In this document: in pieces, positions 1 through 8,614 of the stretch
Position numbering within the stretch: position 1 is the first letter of the stretch
How the letters are laid out: the number at the start of each line of letters is the position of its first letter
Position numbers and translations under genes: made by a program
Notes under the pieces: generated by a model
What the model was told of the DNA's origin: nothing
Seen by the model: only the letters and a program-made list of their open reading frames with translations
Database searches by the model: none
From: Pseudomonas viciae
GTDB taxonomy: Bacteria; Pseudomonadota; Gammaproteobacteria; Pseudomonadales; Pseudomonadaceae
Assembly: GCF_004786035.1 (NCBI RefSeq)
Contig: NZ_CP035088.1
Location: 2,702,001 to 2,766,000 of the forward strand
Direction of reading: 5' to 3'
Length of the DNA stretch: 64,000 nt

Positions 1-50
1 GGTGGAGCGGGGCATTGAAAGGCCTCACGACTTCAAGAAAAAAACAGGCG

Positions 51-620
51 TCAGCTGTAATGAGTGGTGATGAAGTTGTACGGCGCGCTTAATTCGTTCG
101 ATCGACTGATAGGAAGGCCATGAGGGTACGTGTCTATGTTGCAGAGATAAGCGGTAAAGGACCCCTCGGCGTCGAAGACCCATGAATCACCACGGTTCAA
201 TGTCTTGTCCAGCAACTCACGATTTTTCTGGCTTGTAGCGACGACAACGACCCAGCGATTATCAGCCTTGAACCCGTGGAGCTTGTTGACATCCCGGGTG
301 ATGGATTCCTGAAGGCTCGCACCGCCGAAATCTCCGTTTGTGCTCTCTACCTTGATCTCCACTGCAAAACTCTTTCCCAGAAGAACGAAATAGAAATCCA
401 CCTTCTCTGCGCTGTAAGGCCAGGGGTAACTGATCTCCCTGACCTTGGCAGTGATCCCGTAGCCACGTTGGAGGTGGTAGGAAATCTCAACTTGGGCGGC
501 GCTTTCCCACGGGCCGTTCGAAGTCCAGCTTTTATTGAACTGGCTGGGTGTGCCGGAGAAGTCTTGCGGATGGACGCCAGCCGCCTGCAAGACAACGTTT
601 AAAAATTCTTCTTCCGTCAT
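51..620 (-). CDS. Putative PD-(D/E)XK-fold nuclease-like protein behind clpV
   Basis: Predicted 189 aa protein of unknown function. The start at 620 has GGAGA about 8 nt upstream; an upstream in-frame extension exists but would overlap clpV, so it was rejected. The middle of the protein reads VDFYFVLLGKSFAVEIKVES, which gives an acidic residue, a spacer and then E-x-K. A further Q-x6-D-x2-KL follows (SLQESITRDVNKL). This pattern is typical of PD-(D/E)XK nucleases, the fold of many restriction enzymes and some secreted DNase toxins. No signal peptide or membrane segment is visible. It lies 56 bp downstream of clpV on the same strand, so it may be the last gene of the T6SS operon. Local GC is clearly lower than in clpV (a 60-base sample at 361-420 is about 45 percent), which suggests acquired DNA. 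It could be a T6SS effector, a defence nuclease or a cargo gene; no immunity gene can be identified within the window. Confidence 0.6.
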   Translation of the reverse strand: MTEEEFLNVVLQAAGVHPQDFSGTPSQFNKSWTSNGPWESAAQVEISYHLQRGYGITAKVREISYPWPYSAEKVDFYFVLLGKSFAVEIKVESTNGDFGGASLQESITRDVNKLHGFKADNRWVVVVATSQKNRELLDKTLNRGDSWVFDAEGSFTAYLCNIDTYPHGLPISRSNELSAPYNFITTHYS

Positions 621-676
621 GATGCCTGTCTCCGCTGAGTAAGAAGCTGTTGTAAAAGTCGGCTGGTTTAGCAGTA

Positions 677-3220
677 TTACTCCAACACCCACTCCGCCAA
701 CTTCCCGGTCACCTGCGTCATCAACACATTCTCGACATCCCGCGCACCCGCCGCGCTGCACTTGGCCAACACCGCCTTGACAATCCCCGCATCAAACTCG
801 AATTGCTTGCCGGTCGCGGCCTTGTAGCGCCCGCGCAATTTCTCCAGTTTCGCCAACACAATCCCCTCCAGCGTCGCCTCATCCAGTGGCCGATAGGCCA
901 CCACTGTCATGCGCGCCAAAAACGCCGGGCGAAACGCTTGTAGCAGTACTTTGTGCAAGGCTGCGTTGAAGGCGTCGCTGCCCAGTTGCGCGACGGGCGT
1001 ATCCAACAGCAGTTCGGCGCCGACGTTGCTGGTGGCGAGCATCACGGTGTTCTTGAAATCCACCACCAGGCCGGTGCCGTCCTCCATCAGGCCTTTGTCG
1101 AAGACGTTGTAGAACGCCTCGAGTACATCCGGGTGGGCCTTTTCGATTTCATCCAGCAGCACCACCGAATAGGGTTTGCGCCGCACCGCTTCGGTGAGCA
1201 CGCCGCCGCTGCCATAGCCGACGTAGCCGGGCGGGGCGCCTTTGAGTTGGCTGACGGTGTGGGCCTCCTGATACTCCGAGAGGTTGATGCTGATCAGGTT
1301 GCGCTCGCCGCCGTACAGGGCATCGGCCAGGGCATAGGCGGTTTCGGTCTTGCCCACGCCCGTGGGGCCGACCAGCAGGAACACCCCGACCGGTTTCTGC
1401 GGGTCGGTGAGGCCGGCGCGGTAGGCTTGCAGGCGCTGGGCGATGGTGTTCAGCGCCGTGCTCTGGCCCATGACCCGCTGGCCCATGCGCTGGCCGAGGG
1501 TGCGCACGGCGTGGGCTTCGTCGGCGAGCATCTTGCCGACCGGGATGCCGGTCCAGCCGGCGATCACCGCAGCGACGGTCTTGCTGTCGACCTGTTCCGG
1601 CACCAGGGGGTCGTCCTGGCGAATGGCATCGAGGCCGGCTTCCAGGCGCAGCAGTTCGGCGGCCAGGTGGTCGATGCGGTTATCGATCTCGGTGTCGGGT
1701 TTTTCGCTGTCGGCGCGCTCGCTCAGGGCCAGCAGTTCGCGCCGGGTGTCGAGCAGTTCGCGCACCGCTTCGCGTTCTTCGCCCCAGCGGGTTTCCAGCT
1801 CGCGGATGGCCTGCACGTTGCTGGTCGATTCGCCTTCGAGCAGGGTGATGCGTTCGCGGTGGTCCAGCCCGGTGGCCTGTTCCCGGCGCAAGCGTTCGAC
1901 TTCGTCCTTGAGGCTGTTCTGCCGGTGGCGCAGGCTTTCCAGGGGCGGTGGCACGTCATGTTGGCCGAGGGCGACCCGCGCGCAGGCGGTGTCGAGCACA
2001 CTGATGGCTTTGTCCGGCAACTGGCGCCCGGAGATGTAGCGGTGAGACAACTTCACGGCTTCGTGGATGGCCGCGTCCAGCACCTGCACGCCGTGGTGTT
2101 GTTCCAGTTTTGTCGCTACTCCACGAAGCATTTCCACGGCGGTGAGTTCGTCCGGCTCTTCGACCTGCACCAGTTGGAAACGGCGCGCCAGGGCCGGGTC
2201 TTTCTCGAAATATTTTTTGTATTCAAGCCAGGTGGTGGCGGCCAGGGTGCGCAGCTCGCCCCGAGCCAGGGCCGGTTTGAGCAGATTGGCGGCGTCACTG
2301 CCGCCCTCTGCGCCGCCTGCGCCGATCAGGGTGTGGGCTTCGTCGATGAACAGGATGATCGGTTTTTCGGCGCTGCGGACCGCGTCGATCACGCCTTTGA
2401 GGCGCTGTTCGAACTCGCCTTTGACCCCCGCGCCGGCCTGCAACAGGCCCAGATCCAGTACGCGCAGGGTGACTTCCTGCAACGACGGTGGCACATCCCC
2501 GGCGGCAATGCGCAGGGCCAGGCCTTCCACCACGGCGGTCTTGCCGACCCCCGGAGCGCCCACCAGGATCGGGTTGTTCTGCCGGCGCCGGAGCAGGATA
2601 TCGATGCACTGGCGAATCTCCCCGTCGCGACCGACGATGGGGTCGATGCGTCCGGCCCGGGCGTCTGCGGTCAGGTCCTGGGTGTACTGGTCGAGGACCG
2701 GGTCTTGTTTCTGCTGAGCATCGCCGGGCTTGGCCGGGCGCACGCCGCCGACGTGCTCGCGGGAGCTTTCGGTCCAGTCCAGCAGGTGCGTGCGCAAGGC
2801 CTCCCGTGGAATACGCAGCAGCGACGAGGCACTGTTGAGCAGCAAGCTGCGGCGTTCGTCACGGTCGAGCAGGGCCAGCAGCAACAGACCGGAGCGGATG
2901 CTGTCCAGGCCCAATACGCTGGCCTCAACCACGGCGTCTTCCAAAAGGCCGATGGTTTGCGCTGAGAGCGCAGGCGTGCGGGTGCTGCCGGATTTGAACA
3001 GTTCCAGGGCCTTGTTGATTTCTGCCGCGACCGCGTCACGCTCCAGGCCAAAACGCGGCAATAGACAGGCAAAGTCGCCGCCTTCGATGTCCAGCAATTC
3101 CAGCAGCAAGTGTTCGATTTCCACGTAGTGATGGCTGCGCTGCATGCAACGTTGCGCGGCCCGTTCCAGGGCACGGCGGTTGTCCGGGTTGAGGCGTCCG
3201 ATCAGGCTGGCCAGTTCCAT
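677..3220 (-). CDS. tssH: T6SS sheath-recycling AAA+ ATPase TssH (ClpV)
   Basis: 847 aa Hsp100/Clp-family ATPase that disassembles and recycles the contracted TssB-TssC sheath in the cytoplasm. The N domain (about 1-150) is followed by AAA domain 1 with Walker A GAPGVGKT at 221-228 and Walker B ILFIDEAH. A central helical region comes next, then AAA domain 2 with Walker A GPTGVGKT near residue 620 and Walker B VVLLDEIEKAH. The length fits ClpV rather than ClpB because of the divergent N domain and the T6SS context. The start directly abuts the tssG stop (TGA-ATG), with GGAG 9 nt upstream inside the end of tssG, which implies translational coupling. It is the last core gene of the minus-strand operon. 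Both ATPase sites look intact. Confidence 0.97.
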   Translation of the reverse strand: MELASLIGRLNPDNRRALERAAQRCMQRSHHYVEIEHLLLELLDIEGGDFACLLPRFGLERDAVAAEINKALELFKSGSTRTPALSAQTIGLLEDAVVEASVLGLDSIRSGLLLLALLDRDERRSLLLNSASSLLRIPREALRTHLLDWTESSREHVGGVRPAKPGDAQQKQDPVLDQYTQDLTADARAGRIDPIVGRDGEIRQCIDILLRRRQNNPILVGAPGVGKTAVVEGLALRIAAGDVPPSLQEVTLRVLDLGLLQAGAGVKGEFEQRLKGVIDAVRSAEKPIILFIDEAHTLIGAGGAEGGSDAANLLKPALARGELRTLAATTWLEYKKYFEKDPALARRFQLVQVEEPDELTAVEMLRGVATKLEQHHGVQVLDAAIHEAVKLSHRYISGRQLPDKAISVLDTACARVALGQHDVPPPLESLRHRQNSLKDEVERLRREQATGLDHRERITLLEGESTSNVQAIRELETRWGEEREAVRELLDTRRELLALSERADSEKPDTEIDNRIDHLAAELLRLEAGLDAIRQDDPLVPEQVDSKTVAAVIAGWTGIPVGKMLADEAHAVRTLGQRMGQRVMGQSTALNTIAQRLQAYRAGLTDPQKPVGVFLLVGPTGVGKTETAYALADALYGGERNLISINLSEYQEAHTVSQLKGAPPGYVGYGSGGVLTEAVRRKPYSVVLLDEIEKAHPDVLEAFYNVFDKGLMEDGTGLVVDFKNTVMLATSNVGAELLLDTPVAQLGSDAFNAALHKVLLQAFRPAFLARMTVVAYRPLDEATLEGIVLAKLEKLRGRYKAATGKQFEFDAGIVKAVLAKCSAAGARDVENVLMTQVTGKLAEWVLE

Positions 3221-4246
3221 TCAGGCGATCTCCGGTTGACGAAGGCGGGTTTCGATCCGTTGCACGGCCAGGTTCGGCTGACGTTGCAGGCCACCGTTCC
3301 AGTTCAAGCGTGGCGGTGCCTGGCGACCCAGTTGCAGTGGGCCGGCGCCACGGATCAGCAGCACCAGCGTGCAATCCAGGTCAGGGCCGAAATACAAGGC
3401 ATACAGGCTGGCGAGCAGCGGATGGGTTTCGCCATTGGGCAGCAGTCCAGCGGCCTGGGCGACAGTCAGCGGGCCGAGGGTCAGGCGCACCCCGGCGTGT
3501 TCGTCCCAGACCCGGGTGCCGGCCACCGCGCTGCGGCCCAGGCGCAAATTGCGCCCGCCCGGTTGCAAGCGGCTACGGCTGGCCGGGGGGATTTCGCGCC
3601 AGCCACCTGCGTACGCGGTCAGCTCCACCGGCAGCGCGAACTGTTCACGGACAATCGCCGCGAACCCAGCCAGGGAACGACGGCCATCGGCGTACAGCGC
3701 GGTGCAAGCCAGTACGGCGGAGTCGGGTGCGGCCTGGCGTTCTTGCAGGGCTTTGGGCAACAGACCGGTCAGCGCCCGTAACTGCGCTTGTACGGCGGAC
3801 GCCCCTGGGGCGGTGAAGCCCAGGGCGATGCGATGTTTGCGCATGACCTTGTAGAGCAGGCTGAGCAGGCGATGCTGGAACAGGTCGAGAAATTGCGCCG
3901 GTGCGTGATCGCGTGCGCGCGCCCGTTGTTGCAGCCATTCCTGATAAGCGTAGGGCAGGGGGCCGTCGGGACCACCGAGGCCGAAGATGGGTGTGGTCAG
4001 GGTTGGCGGCGAGCCCGCTTCCTGGCTCAGGCTTTCGATTTCACTGGCGGCGAACAGCGGCGTCAACGGCCCGCGCAAGCGCAAGGCTTCGGCGTGCGGC
4101 GCGGTGCCGCTGCCCAGGGTTTCGGCCTGAGGATGTTCACGTTCCAGCAGCAGCAAGGCCTGGAGCCATTCGAAGCGTTGTGGATCATTGCGCAGTCGTT
4201 GGCTCAGGTTCAGAGCGTCAGGGGTTTGCCGGCTTGGGGTTGCCAT
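3221..4246 (-). CDS. tssG: T6SS baseplate protein TssG
   Basis: 341 aa TssG (ImpH/VasB family), a wedge subunit of the T6SS baseplate that works with TssF, TssE and TssK. Recognisable features are the N-terminal RNDPQRFEWLQALLLLER segment and the central FLDLFQHRLLSLLYKV motif typical of the family. The start overlaps the end of tssF by 37 bp (tssF stops at 4210), and the stop abuts the clpV start. The protein is cytoplasmic by prediction, with no signal peptide. The full family length is present and nothing suggests decay. Confidence 0.95.
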   Translation of the reverse strand: MATPSRQTPDALNLSQRLRNDPQRFEWLQALLLLEREHPQAETLGSGTAPHAEALRLRGPLTPLFAASEIESLSQEAGSPPTLTTPIFGLGGPDGPLPYAYQEWLQQRARARDHAPAQFLDLFQHRLLSLLYKVMRKHRIALGFTAPGASAVQAQLRALTGLLPKALQERQAAPDSAVLACTALYADGRRSLAGFAAIVREQFALPVELTAYAGGWREIPPASRSRLQPGGRNLRLGRSAVAGTRVWDEHAGVRLTLGPLTVAQAAGLLPNGETHPLLASLYALYFGPDLDCTLVLLIRGAGPLQLGRQAPPRLNWNGGLQRQPNLAVQRIETRLRQPEIA

Positions 4247-6000
4247 GTTTTCACCTCCTTATCGGCCTGGACCAGCACGGTGCGCACGAAGCGATTGGCA
4301 GTGGCGTACAGGGAAAAGAACTGCGCCAGCACCCCCGAGAACAGCACCGCGCTGCTGCCGACGAAGTGTTGCGGATCCAGTTGCAGGCGCACCTCCAGTC
4401 CGTTGCGCCAGCCACGCCAGGCGTCCTCGCCGACATGAGCGATGACCCGCTCGCAGCCCAGCCCCAACACCCCTTCGATCTGGCGCCGGGCGCTGGCCTC
4501 GTCCCGCAGGTTGTGCAACTCAAGAATCTCGCGCAGCGCGTCCAGTGCCTGGGAGCCTTCCACCAGGGACAAATGGTTGAGGGTCAATTGCGACACCAAT
4601 CGCCAGCGCGATTCACCGTCCAGGCGCGGCAGGCTCTGGGGGCTGGGCGGGTTGCGCAGTCGGGCCCAGGCCACCGGCCCCGGGCGCTCGAAACCCAGCG
4701 CCGTACCGGCCGGCAGGCTTTGGGCCAGGTGCCGGTTGGTGCACAGCAGTTCGGCGGTGAGGCTGTAGTCGCGGGTATCGGCCAGCGGGTCGAACTGGGT
4801 GTCCACCAGGCTGACCATCAAATCGGTGCCCAGCCGGTTCGGGCTCATGCCGCTGACCCGCCGTGCATGCCAATAGCATGTCTGGTCGCTGCCGTGCTGG
4901 CTGCCGTAATAGGCCGGCACCTTGCGCACGCCCTGGCTGGAGGTGGCACGCATGCCGCGGATGCTGTGGATCTCGACGCTGTTTTCCCGATGACTGTCGG
5001 CCACCAGGCGGTATTCGCTGCGGGTGCCATCCGGGCGCAGTGGCTCGGAAGTCCTGGGGAACAGGTTGATCACTGGCGCGCAGCCCAGGGCGATGTCGCT
5101 GGCCTGGAGTGGCAGGCGGCTGGCGGGGGCGCGGTCGAAAACGATGTACAGGTACAAGGAGGGGCTATCGCTGGTGGCCCCGGTCAACGGCAGGTCGAAA
5201 AAGCCGAACTTGTCAGGGAAGGCGAAGTACTCGGCCAGCAGGCGCATGCCGGGATGCACGCCGTCTTCATCCGGCAGCAAGACTTGGTCACTGGCGAAAC
5301 CGACGATCTGCGGCAAGCCTGCCAGTGGCTCCGGCACGCTGCCTGGCGGGCCGGCCAAAACCTTGACGGCATGGGCGCCGAGCAAGTCGTAGAGCCAGGC
5401 ATTGATCATCGGTGACGCCGCCAGGTGCACCCGCAGTTGATCGATCCCCAAGGTCGCCCATTGGCTTTCCCCCAGGCAACGCAGGTTCAGGCGCAAGGCC
5501 GAGCGGGCCTGGACCACCCCGGTCAGCGCCTGGGCCTCATCGCTGCCCAGCAGCAACGCTTCGCTGACTTCCAGCGGCCACAGGTGCACGGCGGCGGTGG
5601 TGCGAAAATGAATGCTCTGGCCCTTGTCCGTGGTGACGAACAGCGGCGTATCCCGGGGCAGCGGATAGCCCTCGTTCAGGTTGCCTTTGCTCGGGTCGGG
5701 TTCGAATTGCACGATGGCGCAGGACGGCAGGGGGCGCATCGCCAACGGGTAAAGTTGTTCGAGCAGGGCATCGCTGAACTCGGCGTAGTCGTCATCGAGC
5801 CGGCGTTGCAAACGCGCGGCCAGCAGCGCGAAGCCCTCCAGAAGACGCTCGACGTGGGGGTCGGGGCATTCGCCAGGGGACAGTTCCAGGCGCCGGGCGA
5901 CCTTGGGGTAACGTTCGGCGAACAGGCTCCCGGCATGTCGCAGCCAGGTCAGTTCGCGCTGGTAATAGTCCAGCAGTTGCGGGTCAATCGAGTCGCTCAT
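4210..6000 (-). CDS. tssF: T6SS baseplate protein TssF
   Basis: 596 aa TssF (ImpG/VasA family), the large baseplate wedge component. The start at 6000 was chosen because the protein then begins MSDSIDPQLLDYYQRELTWLRHAG, the conserved TssF N terminus; a longer in-frame reading upstream only crosses tssE. The family signature FAERYPKVARRLELSPGECPDPHVERLLEGFALLAAR follows at about 24-60. The first 17 bp overlap the end of tssE, and the 3' end overlaps tssG by 37 bp, so the four genes tssE-F-G-H are a tightly coupled unit. Confidence 0.96.
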   Translation of the reverse strand: MSDSIDPQLLDYYQRELTWLRHAGSLFAERYPKVARRLELSPGECPDPHVERLLEGFALLAARLQRRLDDDYAEFSDALLEQLYPLAMRPLPSCAIVQFEPDPSKGNLNEGYPLPRDTPLFVTTDKGQSIHFRTTAAVHLWPLEVSEALLLGSDEAQALTGVVQARSALRLNLRCLGESQWATLGIDQLRVHLAASPMINAWLYDLLGAHAVKVLAGPPGSVPEPLAGLPQIVGFASDQVLLPDEDGVHPGMRLLAEYFAFPDKFGFFDLPLTGATSDSPSLYLYIVFDRAPASRLPLQASDIALGCAPVINLFPRTSEPLRPDGTRSEYRLVADSHRENSVEIHSIRGMRATSSQGVRKVPAYYGSQHGSDQTCYWHARRVSGMSPNRLGTDLMVSLVDTQFDPLADTRDYSLTAELLCTNRHLAQSLPAGTALGFERPGPVAWARLRNPPSPQSLPRLDGESRWRLVSQLTLNHLSLVEGSQALDALREILELHNLRDEASARRQIEGVLGLGCERVIAHVGEDAWRGWRNGLEVRLQLDPQHFVGSSAVLFSGVLAQFFSLYATANRFVRTVLVQADKEVKTWQPQAGKPLTL

Positions 6001-6427
6001 GGCGTACCTCAAGGCCGTCGCCGGCATGCTCGATGACAAATGCCACCGGCCATGCGTGCGAGTCGCCGCGTAGCTCGCCCAGCAGCCGTATGCACAGTTG
6101 CTGCGGATGGCCCGGCACCGGGGTGACCTGCACCTCGCCCAGTCGCAAGCGAGGTTCAAAGTGGGTGATGGCCTGGCGGATTTCACGGGTCAGTTGCCGA
6201 CGGTCATCGCTGCGCTGCTGTTGCAAGGCGGTCCAGTCAGCGATGCCGTAGTCCAGGATGCTCGGCGGTTCGGTCAGTGCTTGCGGGCCGCGTCGGGTGT
6301 TGAACAGACGTTGCAGTTCGGCGTGGACCGAGTCCTGCAACGCCTGTCGATCGAACACCCGCCCAACATCGTCCGCCGGGTTGGCCAGACGATCGAACAG
6401 CGGTGGGCGAAGCCCGAAGCCAGCCAT
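5984..6427 (-). CDS. tssE: T6SS baseplate protein TssE (gp25-like)
   Basis: 147 aa gp25/lysozyme-like baseplate subunit that starts sheath polymerisation around the Hcp tube. It opens MAGFGLRPPLFDRLANP and contains a central LNTRRG-like stretch (LFNTRRGPQALTEPPSILDYGI) and the acidic EVQVTPVPG region typical of the family. The start at 6427 has GGAG 7 nt upstream. The gene lies 12 bp after hcp and overlaps tssF by 17 bp. Confidence 0.93.
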   Translation of the reverse strand: MAGFGLRPPLFDRLANPADDVGRVFDRQALQDSVHAELQRLFNTRRGPQALTEPPSILDYGIADWTALQQQRSDDRRQLTREIRQAITHFEPRLRLGEVQVTPVPGHPQQLCIRLLGELRGDSHAWPVAFVIEHAGDGLEVRHERLD

Positions 6428-6439
6428 GGGCGCGCTCCG

Positions 6440-6937
6440 TCACTTGGTCATTTTGTTGGCCGCCAGGTCCCAGGTCGTGCCCGCCGTGCCTTCCTTGGTG
6501 CCGTCGTCTTTCTGGGCGGTGAGTTCCCATTTGATCTTGGTGAAGTTCAGCGACAGGGTTTCCACCGGTTTGCCGCCGGTACCGCCGCTGACGCTGACGT
6601 TGGACAGCACCACGTTGGTGAGGGTGTAGATGATGAACGGCATGAGCTTGCCGCTGCCTTCGGCGGCGTTGCGGCCGATGGTGATGACCGCTTGCGGGAT
6701 CGGTTTGCCGGCGCAGCAATACTCGTTGAGGGAGGGGGTGGAGCTGTCGATGAATTTGGTCAGGGTGAATTCACCGATGTGGGGCCGGCCGGAGGTGCGT
6801 TCCGAGTTGCTCACGTCGTTGGTGACCTGCATCGCCACGTTGTGGCTGTAGGACATGACCTCGATTTTGTCCGTGAAACCCTCGAGCAGGCTGTCGCCCT
6901 TGATGTCGCCGCCGAGGTCGAGAATGATTGCATCCAT
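6440..6937 (-). CDS. hcp: T6SS inner-tube protein Hcp
   Basis: 165 aa Hcp, the hexameric ring protein that stacks into the expelled inner tube and can chaperone small effectors in its lumen. It begins MDAIILDLGGDIKGDSLLEGFTDKI and carries the usual beta-barrel pattern, with FTLTKFIDSSTPSL and SLNFTKIKWEL late in the protein. AGGAG sits 9 nt before the start. It is located between tssC and tssE. A gap of 165 bp holding a class C palindrome separates it from tssC, unlike the overlapping genes downstream. No C-terminal toxin extension is present. Confidence 0.96.
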   Translation of the reverse strand: MDAIILDLGGDIKGDSLLEGFTDKIEVMSYSHNVAMQVTNDVSNSERTSGRPHIGEFTLTKFIDSSTPSLNEYCCAGKPIPQAVITIGRNAAEGSGKLMPFIIYTLTNVVLSNVSVSGGTGGKPVETLSLNFTKIKWELTAQKDDGTKEGTAGTTWDLAANKMTK

Positions 6938-6983
6938 TGTGTGGAACTCCTGAAGAACACAGATGAGGTAATGCCCGATGCCT

Positions 6984-7079
6984 GTAGGAGCTGCCGAAGG
7001 CTGCGATCTTTTGATCTTTCACTTGGGACTCAAGCGTCCTTGGAAAGATCGCAGCCTCGTTGCACTCGTCAGCTCCTAC
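6984..7079. repeat. Class C palindromic repeat inside the T6SS operon
   Basis: Imperfect palindrome of about 96 nt. The outer arms are GTAGGAGCTG (6984-6993) and CAGCTCCTAC (7070-7079), and the inner arms are AGGCTGCGATCTT (6998-7010) and AAGATCGCAGCCT (7045-7057). Related copies lie near 23144-23223 and 43849-43960. Here it sits between tssC and hcp in the same transcript, where a strong hairpin could set differential mRNA stability or termination; that effect is inference. Confidence 0.85.
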
Positions 7080-7102
7080 GGCAAGTCAGCGGGAGCAAAT
7101 GA

Positions 7103-8584
7103 TCAGGCAGCTACCGGTGGCGGCAGGGTCGCCACCAGGCGGATCGAGGCGGTCAGCTCCTCGAGCTGGAAGTGCGGCCGCAGGAACACCGTGGCCTTGT
7201 AGGCCCCCGGCTTGCCGGCCACCTCCGTCACGTCCACCCGTGCTTCGCGCAACGGGTATTGCGCCTTGATCTCTTGCGGCGCGTTGTCGTTGATCAGCAC
7301 GTAGTCGGCGATCCAGTTGTTGAGGTAGGTCTGCACGTTGTCGCGGGTCATGAAACTGCCGACCTTGTCGCGCATGATCACCTTCAGGTAATGGGCGAAA
7401 CGCGAGGCCGCGAGCACGTACGGCAACATCGCCGAGATCCGCGCGTTGGCGTTGGCCTCGTTGGTGTTGTAGAGCTTGGCCTTGTTGGTGGTCTGGCCGC
7501 CGAAGAACACCGCCACGTCGCTGTTTTTCTTGTGGCACAGGGCAATGAATCCCAGGTCGTTGAGTTCTTTCTCGCGACGGTCGGTGATCGCCACTTCGGT
7601 CGGGCATTTGAGCGACAGGTCCCCGGAGCTGGTACGGAAGGTATGGGCCGGCAGGCCTTCCACCGCGCCACCACCTTCGGCACCGCGAATCGCGGCGCAC
7701 CAGCCATATTTGGCGAAGGCTTCGGTGATACGTTGCGACAGCGCCCAGGCGGCGTTGCCCCACAGGTATTTGCTGTGGTCGGTGCCGTTGACGTCTTCGA
7801 CGTAATTGATGCCTTCCACCGGCAGGGTGTCCGGGCCGTAAGGCAGGCGCAGCAGGAAGTGCGGCAGCACCAGGGACACGTAGCGCGAGTCTTCGCTTTC
7901 ACGGAACGAGCGCCACTTGATCAGTTCCTGGCTTTCGAAAATTTTCGACAGGTCCCTCGGCACCGCCAGTTCAGTGAAGCTGGTCATGTCGAACAACCGT
8001 GGGCTGGCGGCGGCAATGAACGGCGCGTGCGCGGCGGCGGCGACGTTCGAGAGTTTTTCCAGCAGACCGATGTCTTGCGGATGCCGGCCGAAGGTGTAGT
8101 CACCCACCAGCAGGCTGAACGGGTGCCCGCCGAAGGTGCCGTATTCTTCTTCGTAGATTTTCTTGAAGAGTGCGCTCTGGTCGAATTCGACGGCTTTTTC
8201 CAGATCGTTCTGCAGTTCTTTCTGGGTCACGTTAAGCAGGCGCAATTTGAGCCGGGTGCTGGTCTCGGTGTTCTGCACCAGCAGGTGCAGGCCGCGCCAG
8301 GAGGCTTCGAGTTTCTGCAGGTCGGGGTGGTGCAGCACTTCGTTGAGCTGGGCGCTGATCAACTGGTCGATCTGGCTGATGCGGTCATTGATCATCGCCA
8401 CGGTGTCCTTGTCGATGGCCATGCCTTCGTCGAGGACCTGGGTGGCAAATTCGGCAAGCATGTCGCGGGCGTAGTCCTGCTGGCTGTCGTCGTGGGCCAT
8501 GCGGCCTTCGGCGATGATCTTGTCCAGCAGGGACAGGGTCTGGGTCGTGCTCTCGCTGGTTTGAGCGCTGGATGAAGCAGGCAT
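7103..8584 (-). CDS. tssC: T6SS sheath large subunit TssC
   Basis: 493 aa TssC (VipB/ImpD family), the larger subunit of the contractile sheath that forms a heterodimer with TssB. Typical features include the N-terminal LLDKIIAEGRM segment, WRGLHLLVQNTETSTRLKLRLL at about 92-115, the LLVGDYTFGRHPQDI motif, and the AALRGAE-like WCAAIRGAEGGGAVEGL stretch. The start has GGGAGA about 10 nt upstream, and the gene begins 30 bp after the tssB stop. The length is normal for the family. The product is cytoplasmic. Confidence 0.97.
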   Translation of the reverse strand: MPASSSAQTSESTTQTLSLLDKIIAEGRMAHDDSQQDYARDMLAEFATQVLDEGMAIDKDTVAMINDRISQIDQLISAQLNEVLHHPDLQKLEASWRGLHLLVQNTETSTRLKLRLLNVTQKELQNDLEKAVEFDQSALFKKIYEEEYGTFGGHPFSLLVGDYTFGRHPQDIGLLEKLSNVAAAAHAPFIAAASPRLFDMTSFTELAVPRDLSKIFESQELIKWRSFRESEDSRYVSLVLPHFLLRLPYGPDTLPVEGINYVEDVNGTDHSKYLWGNAAWALSQRITEAFAKYGWCAAIRGAEGGGAVEGLPAHTFRTSSGDLSLKCPTEVAITDRREKELNDLGFIALCHKKNSDVAVFFGGQTTNKAKLYNTNEANANARISAMLPYVLAASRFAHYLKVIMRDKVGSFMTRDNVQTYLNNWIADYVLINDNAPQEIKAQYPLREARVDVTEVAGKPGAYKATVFLRPHFQLEELTASIRLVATLPPPVAA

Positions 8585-8614
8585 GGCTTTATCTCCCTTG
8601 AGTGATGAGCGCGA

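Noticed and set aside
953..2965. 670-codon open frame on the plus strand opposite clpV
   Set aside because: Exact mirror of a strongly conserved AAA+ gene in high-GC DNA; no recognisable domain or ribosome binding site.
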